64,000 bases of DNA from Plantago major (taxonomy: Eukaryota > Streptophyta > Magnoliopsida > Lamiales > Plantaginaceae): NCBI GenBank assembly GCA_026545765.1, contig CM048843.1, forward strand, positions 13,973,501 through 14,037,500, given 5' to 3'. The translations under genes were made by a program, and so were the position numbers. Numbering within the stretch: the first letter of the stretch is position 1; every line of letters begins with the position of its first letter. A model generated the notes under the pieces. It saw only the letters and a program-made list of their open reading frames with translations, made no database searches and had not been told where the DNA came from. Below, one piece after another: positions 34,150-45,902 of this stretch.

Positions 34150-34804
34150 TTTTAAATTTTAAGGCATGTTGTTTAACCGTTAGGCAATTGCATTGCTAAA
34201 TCGGACTCTGACGCGCCCGATTAGTAGCGTCAGATCCAATCACCAGACGGTCCCGTCACTAAGTGATTTGGGATAATCAATTAATGACGACGATGAAACG
34301 CCACACGCCTTACTATTTTTTTTTTAATTTTTTTTATTGTCCAATTTTAAATGCGAATAACTCGAAAAATAAAAATGCAAAAAATAAATAAAAATCACCA
34401 ATGACTTTGTATTTTCAAGATCTACAAATAGAGACCACTCTTGACTATGTTTGGATCATCCCATCTCAAACTCATTTTTCTATCTTAATTAAACTTAAAA
34501 TTGTAAAACGAATTCTAAAAATGCAATTTTATTATTTTCAACTTCTAAACACTCTTATAATATGTTAAATATGTTTTTTTTTAAAAAAAAATTCGAAATT
34601 CCGTGATCCTCGTGGACGCGTCACCCAATCTGACAAAATCTAAATCACGGATCTCGTCATGAGGGTGGCGTCACACCAATCAATGCGGGTAGTCTTAGAC
34701 CGTCCAATATTTTTATGCTACTGGGGAATTTTTTCAAGTTTGGACTCTTAGAGAAGAAAATTAACACAACGCATTAGTCCCTCCGAATTTGTATCGCGGA
34801 TGTA

Positions 34805-36069
34805 GGAAAAAGTCATAATTAGTCCTAAAGTTTAAGGGGTTGGCGCATACAGTGTACCGTTTGTCCTTCCCGGAAAATCTAGTCCTATGTTCTAAATAAA
34901 TGCCATGGCCGGTCCTTTTAACATAAATTTCGACCTTGACCATGTTGACTGCTGATGTGTCAATGTGTTCAACAATTCAAACCTGATTTTGACTTACAAA
35001 TCAGCATCCATGTCATCTCAAGAAACAAAAACAATGTAAAAGAAAATTTATATAAAAAAATTAAAAGAAAAAGAAAAAAATAAATACAAATAGTAGTAAT
35101 TATGATTAAAGCATCCATAATTAGAAATTGAAGCAAATAATTATTGACTGTCAATACTAAATGAAAATGGCGACGATAGTTACAGGTTACTATCAACAAA
35201 TACAAAACTATGCACAAAGCTTGGATTTCTCAGTAATTCAGTTAACACTAATAATCATAAGTGAAATCTAAGATTCATCACTTCACCTGGACAAAATCAG
35301 TTAGAAACTTCGGCACTTTGCCTTCTTCTTCATCACTCCGCCTTCTTCTATATATCACCTTTCTCTTTCTTCTCATCACGTGACAAAAGAAAGGCGAAAT
35401 CATTGGAGTAACTTCCGCCGCCGGCGAACAAGAAGACAAAGCTGAGCAAGACGACATCGTTTCACTCGATTTCATTTTTTTCTTCCTCTACTTCATTAAT
35501 TTCCTTCCGATTTTGTGGAATGGCTTTCAACCCATTCCATTCAGTGATGTGCAACGGAGACAAAGATCTGGTTTTGCGATGACACGAGCCACCGCGTAAT
35601 CTTGGATCTCGTTTCCTAGACGAATCCAAATTCAGATCCTGAGAAAAAGTGATTTAGCCTCTTCAGTTTGGGGATGGTGGAATGATTATTAGGGTTTGAT
35701 GATTTTGCCCCTCCCTTTTCTAGTCTCTAACACTATTTTTTAAGTTTAATTTTGTTTACTTATTTATATTTTAATTTAATGTTTTCTTTTTTATTTTTCG
35801 TTTTTATTTTTAGTTTTTACTTTCCAATTTTATTTTAGGTTTTTTAATTATGGAGATGACATGGTCGATGATGTGGAGTCAAAATTGCGTTTGAACGGTT
35901 GACCCGGTGTACACATTAGCAGTCAACATGGTCAAGGTCAGAATTTATGTTAAAAGGACTGACCATGCCAAATATTTAGAACATAGGGACTAGATTTGTC
36001 GGGAATGACAAACGTTGCACTGCGTGCCCCAACCCACATAAACTTTAGGACCAATTATGCCTTTTTTCC
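34805..36069. mobile_element. Long-TIR, Mutator-like non-autonomous element
   Basis: The left arm (34805-35028) and right arm (35851-36069) are inverted repeats over about 220 bp; both begin ggaaaaa from the outside and include taattagtcctaaagttta or taattggtcctaaagttta, ccttttaacataaatt and ccttgaccatgttgactgc. Long terminal repeats of this kind are usual for Mutator-like elements. Expected 9-bp flanks (gcggatgta, actaatgtt) do not match, so the duplication is lost or the ends are slightly off. The middle (35270-35700) holds a GC-richer, gene-like segment, suggesting a Pack-MULE. Confidence 0.75.
35278..35475 (-). CDS. Short Ser/Arg-rich frame in the MULE-like element
   Basis: A 65-codon minus-strand frame with MSSCSALSSCSPAAEV, then RRKRKVIYRRRRSDEEEGK. 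No domain is recognised. It is inside the long inverted repeats and may be part of a captured host gene (a 5' end with a low-complexity start) or chance. No splice partner could be traced. Confidence 0.25.
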   Translation of the reverse strand: MKSSETMSSCSALSSCSPAAEVTPMISPFFCHVMRRKRKVIYRRRRSDEEEGKVPKFLTDFVQVK

Positions 36070-38130
36070 ACTAATGTTGCAAAAGACTAGAGTACACTGT
36101 ATATTCTGTAGCTCTATCACAAATAAGTAAACTTATTCATTAGGTAGGTATATTTTAACTTTTCACTTAAAATTATCTGCTAGTTATAAGGAATGGAGAG
36201 AGTAGGATACAATAATAAATGTAATATATTTCTACTTCCGTAACATGAAAACCAATGAACACGTTGACAGAAGAATAGATTGAGAGTCACAATAATTATA
36301 TTGCAAGTGCATGTTAATTATATGAGATAAGGAATTAATGGATTATTATATAGAATAGTTAGTTATGGTAGTAGACAAAGAATGGCTTTTTTACCATTTA
36401 GTACAAAATTTAAGGCTTTTTTTCACCTAGCCAACCGGATTTTTTTCACTTGAAGATTCGAGTTGAGTCTGAACTTGGTCGGAAGCTGGATGAAGAAAAT
36501 GGACGTCTGGAGCAGAACAAAAGAAAAAAGCGGGCTAGGGTTCTTCAGATTTTTCGTTCTAGTAATGAGCTAGGTTAGAAGTGGAGGTAAAATTTTGGAT
36601 GTTTTGTTCAAATGTGCTTGGTATGAGTAGTAAATAAGTTGAAGTTTTTGGACAATAGGACATTTTACACAATTTCGAATACCCAAAAACCAATATCCTC
36701 CTTCTAGGAAGGTATTGGTTTTGGGTATTTCAAGCACAAAATTGAAGAAGCCCGGTGGGCTGGAAAAATGTGGGTATTCGGAAATACCCCTTTTTTTTCG
36801 GGCTGCTATTTTCATACCAAACAGGAGTATTTAGGGTATTTGAGCAGAATACCCCTTTTTTTTCCTGAAACCAAACGGGCACTTACGGTATGCCAAGAAA
36901 TCGGTATATGGTAACAGCTGATGTAGTGAATGGTAATGAAAAGTGTGGGCATTGTTTGTCAGTCTCGATGCAAACTAATAGGCCCCAAATATTTAAAATC
37001 TTTCATTTCCACCCCCAACACGTGCAATCAAATGGGGTAATTGTGCAAATATTTGTCTACTTTGCTTTCGTCTCTAACAGCTCATCAACACTGTTCCCAT
37101 TTACCAGTATACACTCTTTCAATCTTTTTCAGAGAATTCTCCTTGTTGTTCTCTCCACACAAGGATGGAGTCAGTGGTCTTCATGGTTTCCAGCCAACAT
37201 GGGAAATATGCTATTCAATCAAAGGCCGCAGGGTCAATCCAGATCCTTCACCAGAACATCAAATGTAAGTGTCATGCTTTCGGAAATTCGATTATTCGAA
37301 CCACTTATTCGGTGGGTACGTTTAGTGATTGTTTGTTAGCTAGATACACAAGATGAATTTGAAACAATGTTACTGCTTGCTCCGATGTTCAAACCCCCTA
37401 TTGTTGCAATCTCTGTGTTGAATCAGATACCCCAAAAAAGAACTGTTCCACAAACCCTAGATGCGTCTTTCAGGCTTACTATTCCCCAAACAAATACTGT
37501 TCCGGACCCTGCTGGACTCAATAACCCTCTTTCAAATGAACATTAACATAGAAGTCAATAGCGACGAGCCGGGCCTCAATGCCCGCGAATCATTTGGTGT
37601 AGAAACCTTACCTCCTCTCCATAACAGTTTCCAAGAACAGCCCACGAATAATAGCCCCCCCCCCCCCCCCCAATTGTCAAGATATCCATCCCCACTAACA
37701 TAGAAACTAAGGCAGTTGATAAGGGTTTCTATTGTGATATCGTCAGTCCTAATCGTGGTGTGCAAAAGCCCCCTCTTAACACAATGTCAGATGTAAGTTC
37801 CCCCAATTTCAAATTCCTCTGCCAGATCTTCTATATTTTGTTAATTCTTTTCACAATTGATCTTTGTTATGCGAAATTCTACTCGCTTAGTTCCAGGAAT
37901 GATTCAAAATAGTTTCCCCCAATTACAGTTTCGTTATACTCGATGATTTCAAGAGAGCTGGATTAAGTGATTTGCAGAGAGGATGACCTGGTTTTAGAGA
38001 CTCACGAGGTAAGGTAATCCATGAATGGTTTCTGCCTATTGGTTTTGAGTTTTGTTTTTGAATTAGTGTTTTGTGAATCAATTTTTTTTTTTGTTTGGCA
38101 GAAGAGGATGGAATTGCTCCGGCCATTATA
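36070..38130. other. Intergenic, gene-like scraps only
   Basis: No supported gene. A fold-back segment lies near 36650-36885, with gggtattcggaaatacccc and two copies of ataccccttttttttc. Around 37165 an ATG-led run (MESVVFMVSSQHGKYAIQSK) ends at a gtaag-like donor, and a Pro-rich frame lies at 37461-37703, but no matching exons or family were found. A C-run occurs near 37655-37672. Confidence 0.35.
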
Positions 38131-38149
38131 CGCGCGCCCCTGAGCTAGT

Positions 38150-38945
38150 TTTTCACATGGAGTCGGGCATTATATGCACGTTGCATTGCATGTTCGGGAC
38201 ATAATTTAAGTATAAAGTCGGGCCTTATAATCTCATTTTTGTACATAGTCGGGCATTATTTTTGTATGAAATCGAACATTATAATCTCCGAGCTTTGTTT
38301 TTATACAAAGTCGGGCATTATAAGCTCCGGACTTTGTTTATTTGGAGTCGGGCATTACTTGCCCGAAGAATTATATGACATGGCATTCTTTTGTAAGGAG
38401 TCGGGCATAATTTTGTATGAAGTTGGGCATTATAATCTCTTAGCTTTGTTTATATACGGAGTCGGACATTTTTTTTTATAAAGTTGGACATTATAAGCTC
38501 CAACTTTATTTTTATTTGGAATCGGGCATTACTTGCCCGAAGAATTATGCCTTCATTTTGTAAGGACTCGGGCAATATATGCCCAGGAATGTTAAACGCA
38601 ACACAATTTTCCCGGGGCATATGGTGCCCGACTACATAATAAAAACAATGTTTCCCCGGGCATATAGTGCCCGACTACATAATAAAAACAATACTTTTCC
38701 GGGCATATAGTGCCCGACTCAATCAAAAAAATAATGTTTTTCCGGAATAGTGCCCAACTCCATTAAAAAAAAAAAAAGTTTCCCGGGGCATATGGTGCCC
38801 GACTACATAATAAAAACAATATTTTTCCGGACATATAGTGCCCAAGTGCAAAAAAAAGACAAAGTTTGACTTATAATGCCCTACTCCATACACAACCATG
38901 CCTCATCCTATAATTACCCGGGCATATAGAGCCAGTATAAAGCTA
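38150..38945. repeat. Inverted array of GGGCAT/ATGCCC short repeats
   Basis: The left half (38150-38580) has about nine units with agtcgggcatta(t) spaced roughly 30-60 bp. The right half (38580-38945) has about seven units with gggcatatagtgcccgact followed by acataataaaaacaat, about 44 bp each, in the opposite orientation. Many units are themselves short palindromes (gggcatatagtgccc). The two arrays face each other, so the whole could fold back. No coding potential. No flanking duplication identified. Confidence 0.75.
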
Positions 38946-40231
38946 GTGCCTATGATCACGTGACCTCTCAAAGTACTGCATCAAGGGTCCACCGACCATC
39001 GTAACCTCCCAGACCGACCACCGTCCACCGAATATCTTTCATTATCTTCCTCCGATGACATCGATGACACTGTTCAAACTCAAAAGACAACTTTACGGAA
39101 GCAAAAACAGACAAAACACAACAAAACACTTCTCTCCTGACTGTACCAGTGAAAATTCTATGACCAACATATAAATACACATATCTAATTAGCATCAAAC
39201 AATGTCCCGAAATAGTACACATTCAAAATTCGAAAAATCACAGACTCATCAACACTGTTCAGGAGTTAGGGCAAGGTAGTTTTGGGGGGGGGGGGGGGGG
39301 GAAGGATTTTCTTATGGTAAATTGCAAGCCAAATTGCAAGTAAGTGCCTACCACAGAAACCAAAGAAATCTAGTAGCATGAGCTGGCTAGTTTCTAGAAT
39401 ATCAGGTGACCACCTAAAATTTGTAGTTGATGAAACTCAATGGGGGGTATTACGGACAATAGCCATATAAAGTGTAGTTACTGGTAACGCCGGAATCAAG
39501 CCTTGGCTAGATGAAAAAGAAGGGGCCATTATGTATCAAACGGTAGCTCCCCCGACAAAGAATTGGAATGGTTTGGTTTGGTTGGGTAGGTACCAAGATT
39601 GGGAGAATGATGAATGGAGACAAAGGTGGATTTGGCCTGTGCAAGGGTCCAGCCATTTATACGTACATACTACCTGTGTACTGTCCCTCCTTAAATTTGT
39701 CTCTGAGCAAGTCGTCTGCAAGTCAGTCAGTGAACTCATAATAATTCCTTTAGGATATATGTTTCCTGTTAGTACAATATAGTATATATTAATGAAGAAC
39801 CCCTCCTGATCACTCCTCATCTTATGAATGTTCATAGAAACTTACATAAATAATCAAAATAAATCACAAAAATATACAGTGGAATGAATAAAGATATAGT
39901 GGATCATAATGGAATCGCAAATATTTGGTACAGGACCTTAAGGAAATTATGGAGGGATTCCAGGAAGTGAAGCTGACTTTTGTCTATAGGGAGTGCAAGG
40001 AGCTAGACAAACTTGCAAAATATGGAAGCTCTCAATTCCATTCCAGTATCCTCCTTCAAATTATCGCAGTGCTTTTGCCGCTAATAGTTCGTTAAGAATT
40101 TGAGATATTTGACCCGCATGGTTATCTAACTAATGTAACATACTAATGTTAGAGTACTGTATTTTTGATTTAAGATCAGAAACATTTTATATTGTATGTA
40201 TCATGAGATAACAATTATAACAAATACATCC
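38946..40231. other. Intergenic, nothing recognised
   Basis: No gene supported. A poly-G run is at 39281-39301. Two short frames (38968-39222 minus; 39531-39782 plus) have no family resemblance. Confidence 0.4.
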
Positions 40232-40370
40232 GGAGTGTTTGGTTACACATTTAAATTAAATTTTTTCAATTTCTGTTACATTTTTATATACAAAAATAAC
40301 ACAAAAGTTCAATTGAAATTGAGAAAAAACTCAATTCAAATACAATACAGGATAGTATAACCAAACACCC
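40232..40370. mobile_element. Small MITE
   Basis: It starts ggagtgtttggttacac and ends gtataaccaaacaccc, imperfect inverted ends, about 139 bp, AT-rich. The superfamily is not determined because the target duplication is unclear. Confidence 0.6.
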
Positions 40371-42367
40371 TGACCATCACCGCTAGCAATAATCTGTGGG
40401 GTATCTGGGAGTGAGGTGAGGTGGGTGGGTGGGGTCCACATTTACACTTAAAGTTAATTTAAATGGAAGAAGACTTGTCAGAAGAAATAAAACAAAAAAT
40501 AAGAAAGGAATTAAATTTTAAAAAAATGTTGACTCGTGTTGCATTTAAGTTTGCATTGATGGTCACTCTACAGCTATGAGCTAGCTATCTATATGTGAAT
40601 TAAATCTCACCAATCACCATTTAACGTATATCCAGTCTAACAATATTATACTCTCCTTGATGTTATATGTAATTGGCCTCGTTAAGGCTTGATCTCCTCA
40701 TTTTGTTATCGAGTTGATGCCCAGAGATGTTACACGATTCAGGATTTGTTAAATCTCGAGCTCCTTATTTTATTATCGAGCCGAGTTCAGTTCAATTTTT
40801 GTCATATTTATATGTACTTTTGATAACGAGCTCAGGATATTAAACCAAATGAGTCGGCTCGATCCTACTTTGTCGTGGCTCAATCTACTCCAGTCCGAAC
40901 TCGAAAAATTAACTCGTTTTATTAACAAGTCGAGCCTATCTGAGCTCGGGCTTGTTACAAATGAGTCGAGCTCGATGAGATTGGGTCAAATTCACATATT
41001 TAACTATAAATATCATATATATGTTAACTTCAAACACATACTTGCATTACTAGCATGTGATACTACAGTATAACTTAAGATGCGATCTTTGTGACACATA
41101 TACGGTGTTTCGCAAAAGTTACTTTTTATATTTCAATTTCATTATTATACATGGGAATTATCACAAAGTCTTGGATGGGGCATACAATTTTAAGGGATCG
41201 ACTGATGTTAGTATATGCATGATGTGTTAAACAATATTTAATATTTTATATGTCTTTTTTATGCGTATGTGTCTCGATATTTTTAGTAAAAATCTGTAAA
41301 TATTTCTAGGTAACTATAATTGTAAATGTTTGTCGGCCTTTTAGTCCATCTATAATGACGACCCCTCAAATTAAAGACCTACTCGGGCATTATAGCCTTT
41401 ATCATATATGAAATGCTAGAGCGTCCATGTTAAAAATGGTTTAGATGGAGTTTTAGTGACCTGCCCGATTACTTCATGTAACCGGGAGACAACTAATTTT
41501 ACATTTGCTAAGTATCAAAACATTTAGCAACCGTTTATGATTTCATGTGCAGGTAAAACATGTTAAAAAACATGAATTTTAAGTTAAACTTGCAATATTT
41601 TAACTAAACATGTAATGTTTATACCTCCTTTTGAGGACCAGTGTTTCAAAAAAGCTAGTAGTTAAATGGAATAATATTTGCAAATATAGCAAAAAGGTTT
41701 AAATATAAGCTAATCAAAGGCAACAACATATATAGTTTGAAAGTTCTTTAAACAATTGGTTAGAATTCTACTACCATTTAATCTCAAATTAATCAAATTA
41801 CACATCTGATCGATCTGCCTCACAGCTCCTTCATTTTATGCTTATTATGAACTAATTACAATTTGACATCAATACAACTCCACACCCAAGAAATTTACAA
41901 GTTATTCCTATTCATTTCTACAGTACTTCACCAAACTCAAACAAAATTAAATTATATAACAGATCAACATTAATACTAGATAAAATTAGATAACTTTTTG
42001 GGCCTAAAAAACAGTAGAATTTTATTCTCGCTCTCTCTTTTTTTTTTCCTTTTGTGAGAAGTGATTCATGATGAATTCCTTTTCAATGAACAGACTGTTA
42101 AAATGGTAGACAGATAATTAGTTAGCTCAAATAATATAGTATAAATTACACAAAGATAGATCCAAGACATTAAGCTAATCAGCAAGTAAACAAATTACCT
42201 TACCTCAGCTATATCAAATTGCACCTCATTACTTCATAATGTTCAACAGTAAAGCTTCAAAATAAGAAACTCAATTATTCTAACAGATTATTAATTAATT
42301 AGCATTTGGCACATATATATAACTGATCATTATAAATGTTCCTTAGCTTATACTATAAATGAGCTAG
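40371..42367. other. Intergenic, 3' of the NAC gene
   Basis: About 2 kb of AT-rich DNA with no supported gene. The stretch nearest 42367 should hold the NAC 3' UTR. Confidence 0.45.
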
Positions 42368-44370
42368 TTACTTGAATAAATTGGTGAAGTCTTTGCCTGC
42401 TGCTTCAGAGATTCCACTCCAGTCCCACAATCTATCAGAGAATCCACCCTGAACCGATCCCGGAGGCACGTTTAATGTGGCCATTGGCTGCGACTGAGGA
42501 AGCGGCTGAGGATGATCATCAGGCTGAAAGGTGGTTGAGAAATGTGAAGGAACATTAGGCACATTATTAACATGATACTGATGATGAGGGTGGTTAATTG
42601 GAAGTACTTGTTGTGATGAGCTGTAGTTGCTAACTAGCTTATGAAGGTCATCAATTGTATGAGACTGGTTCAACATGTGATCATCATCATGGACAACTAA
42701 ACTTGAACTAGCCATTGGGACTAGTGGACTCATACTGTAAGGAGTATTGCTATGGCTATGCTTTGAGAGGGAAAGAGAGGTTCCAACATCTGCACTGCTA
42801 CTTGGACTCGTGTCGCTTAACTTCCCACTTGTTTGTTGCTGCTGCGACATCTCGCCATAGTTTGGTTGGAATGATCCTTGGTGGCTTGTTGGTTCGTCTT
42901 GCTTTAATGCTGGTTGGGACATTGATATTGAGGAGGATGCCGCCGCCGCCCTTGACGTTTGGATGACTCGGGGTAGAGATGGATGGTCTTCCACTCCAGC
43001 TCTCTTGTACACGCGGCATAGCGAAATTTCAGCCTGCTGTGAAACCGGAAAGAAAAAAGTTGAACTATTCAATCTCTTGAAACTGGCACTTGATACTGAA
43101 CTGCATAATTCCCGGTGTTAATTTTAATAAGTTCGAGGCTTTAGATGAGGAAAATCTCAGAGTCGTAAGACAATCTTCTGAATATAACTATCTTTGAACA
43201 TTGATTATCATCATCCAATTGGGTAGCAACAAAATCTAGAAAATCCAATAATGAGTACCTGGATTTAAAGCTCATCATATATAAATGATTAAATTCACAT
43301 GTATTTAATTATACTCAGCGGTGAATTTAATTCATGAGATTCTTTGAAATTGCATAAAAACAGTTAAATGAAAGTTCATCCCATATCTCAGTGTCAATAC
43401 TAGCAAATATACATCTTACATTAGATATTGTGCACCATATCTTCCAGTTCAGTACATTAGAGATTAGACGCTGTGCAGTGTGCACTATATCTTGGCATAA
43501 ATCTTCAAATTCATAACACGAATCACCTCTATTCACGGCAGAATTCGCGAATCAGATTTATTTTTTCTAAAAATCTGGAAAATTTTGATCATTTTATACC
43601 ATGAACAAGTTCTATATATGTACCTTTTGGAGGCGTTCGGTTTCGTGATGAGGCAGGCGATACTCGTTCATGATCCAGCTAGTCCGAATACCTTTTGGGG
43701 CCTTACCGGAGTAGAAAACAAGGGTTTTCTTAAGTCCAATCGACCTCGAACTCTCACTTCTAATCATTCTATCCGCCCCAGTAGCCTTCCAATATCCCGA
43801 AGTTGTTACGCGGTTAGGCCGATCTCCATTCCTATACTTCCTGTCTCTAGGCACGTAGAAGTACCATTCCTTCTCCCCTATCGCCGCCAGTGCTGATCAA
43901 AATTCATCCACATCACTTGTGTTAATCACTCCAACAAATAAAAGTAAAAACCTGATTAATTCCTATGTTTGGACTAGGTTGGATTGGCTAAGAAAAAATG
44001 ATTTTGTACATGTTATATATATGTAGAAAAATGAAAAAAATTGATTAATAGAAGAATTTGTACAAGAATTAATGAAGAGAAGTGTGACATGTATATATAT
44101 ATATATATATATACCAGGAAGTTCCCAAGGGTCATAGCGATAAAGGTCTAAGAAAGTGATGAGTTCAACATTAAAGCGCTTGCCCTCCACCTTACGGCGG
44201 AGGTAGAATTCCACAAGCTCTTCTTCCGTTGGATGGAACCGAAAACCGGGCATCACTACATCGTTTTCGTGCTCGTCTTCATGCTTGTTAGCGTTGTTGT
44301 TGTTGTCTTCTTCTTCTTCTTGAGTACTGTTGTTGGTATTGTTGATGTTCATGGCTATTGCAATGGCCAT
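42368..44370 (-). CDS. NAC035: NAC transcription factor, NAC035/LOV1 type
   Basis: Three exons on the minus strand: 44370-44115, 43892-43624 and 43033-42368, phases 1 then 0, giving 396 residues. The NAC domain starts at about residue 40 ([20 protein letters not shown], then [13 protein letters not shown]) and continues through [61 protein letters not shown] and [18 protein letters not shown]. The rest is a Ser/Gln/His-rich activation region ending [18 protein letters not shown]. The domain is nearly identical to Arabidopsis NAC035/LOV1 (At2g02450), a nuclear DNA-binding regulator linked to flowering time and cold response. The N-terminal Asn/Glu/Asp-rich stretch is variable. The first Met (44370) is favoured over 44352 because the LOV1 start, MAI, is matched. 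Intron 2 ends in cagcag, a possible tandem acceptor. The gene looks intact. Confidence 0.92.
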
Positions 44371-44620
44371 AAAAAGTATGGCAACACCCTCAAAGCATGA
44401 ACATCAATCAAGAAATTGGTTACTTTTCTTGGTTCTTGCTAAGTTTGCTTTGAGGGAGATATAGGTTTTTATGTATACATGTGGAATTATTGCAAGGATT
44501 AGAATTGAAAATGCAAGTGGGATTTTGTCTTTTTGTTTTTCTTTTCTTTTGAGGGGTATTATGGAGATTAGAGGGAGAGTTTTAGAGTCTAGATACAAGG
44601 GTTGCCCAACAAAGTGAATA

Positions 44621-44629
44621 ATACTTATA
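44621..44629 (-). promoter_or_regulatory. Putative TATA box of the NAC gene
   Basis: On the minus strand this reads CTATAAGTA about 255 bp before the ATG. Next to it lie GAGA/TCTC-rich runs (44648-44692). Placement is plausible for a plant core promoter; use is inferred. Confidence 0.35.
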
Positions 44630-44699
44630 GAGCTTAGCCTCGTTAATATCTCTCTCTCTAGAACTCTATGTGTCTCTCTCTTGAGAGTGTTGTAGAGGA

Positions 44700-44968
44700 G
44701 AAGAATAGGTAGAGAGTGGGGGTGAGATTATATGGAAAGATCTACATAAGTTTGAGGGCCTACTTGCTTCCATTGATAGATGTTACATTAATAGGATGAA
44801 GTAGAAGAAAGGGACATCACAATTAGAAGGACAGGAAGGCTAGTAACTAGTAAGTCTCCTTGCGGTGGGTTTGGACCCTTCTTAACTCCACCATCATTTA
44901 TTTGTTTTTATCTTCAATAACATGGTAAATATTAACGCAAGGTGACTCTTTTGGTCAAAATATTAAGG
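44700..44968. other. NAC upstream spacer
   Basis: AT-rich sequence upstream of the NAC promoter with no gene supported. Confidence 0.4.
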
Positions 44969-45150
44969 GTGGCTCAGTTGGTTAAAAGGGATGAGAATAT
45001 TATCTTGTTCACAGGTTCAAATTTCACAGGGAGCGAATTTATGTGATTTATGCTCTCTGAGTCTGAGTCTGTCAAGGTTTAACTTGGCTTTCGTGGTTCA
45101 CGATTTAACTCATTCGGGTGTATTAGCCATATGGATTCAACCACGTCAAA
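44969..45150 (+). mobile_element. tRNA-derived SINE-like element
   Basis: gtggctcagttggttaaaag (about 44970-44989) fits an RNA polymerase III box A, and caggttcaaatttc (about 45012-45025) fits box B, at a normal spacing of roughly 35 bp. The following 120 bp are unlike a tRNA, as in a SINE body. A possible imperfect target duplication is gtcaaaatatta before it and gtcaaaaataat after it. No poly-A is clear. Confidence 0.5.
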
Positions 45151-45741
45151 AATAATATTTCCTCACATGTGTTCACTAAGGTACCGTTTGGATCAAAATG
45201 GTGTTTTACTGCAGCGAATTCCTGGGATTTGAAGCCTGAGAAAAGGGTGGTTTCGGCCAAAAACCCACGTATGGTAGCTATATAGTCAAAGGCAGATTTT
45301 CTACCATAAAACCAACGTTACTGACGATTGCTTGGAAGAATGTGTTTTACCAAAACTTAAAAGATTGCAAGTTTGCCACTTCGTGTTTTATAATTAAAGC
45401 ATAAAAATGTAATAGTTGAACTGAAAACTTAAAAAAAAAAAAAACGCAATCAATTGTAAACAACACCTTTATTATTAATAAAGATTATTGCATAGAACTC
45501 TCCAAAAAAAAAAAAAAACTCGAAAATAGTTGAAGTGCTATTTTTAATTAAATTGCACATCACAAATAAATTGAAACATGCCACTTTTGAAATATAAACT
45601 TCACAACAGACGGAGGGAGATTTAAACTTTGCGCCCTTATAATTAAATAGGCAAAGATGTTAAATAAACACGAAAACGAAGATCCAAATGTATAAGAACA
45701 ATGGCCCCTTTCATTTAGATACGACATTAATGATATTACAA

Positions 45742-45902
45742 TACTCTCTCCCGGAGAACTTCATACATTAGGGTTGACGCGCAGTTTTATTCAAAAAGTA
45801 AAAGTAATGATAACAAATAAAATGTGGGAAAACGTATAATTTTAATGGCAAAATGTGTAATTTTAGTATAAAATTTATATTGTTTATTATTTGTTAGGAG
45901 TA
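45742..45902. mobile_element. Stowaway-like MITE, truncated copy
   Basis: It begins tactctctcccggagaactt and shares cttcatacattagggtt, then cgcagttttat and aaaatgtgggaaaa, with the element at 61355-61602 in the same orientation. It stops after ttgtttattatttgtta, so the right part is missing. Confidence 0.7.

Noticed and set aside
36890-37703. Multi-exon gene from frames at 36890, 37165 and 37461
   Set aside because: No consistent splice phases and no family resemblance.
38150-38945. CRISPR-like array
   Set aside because: Repeats are degenerate palindromes in two orientations without unique spacers, and the DNA is plant nuclear.
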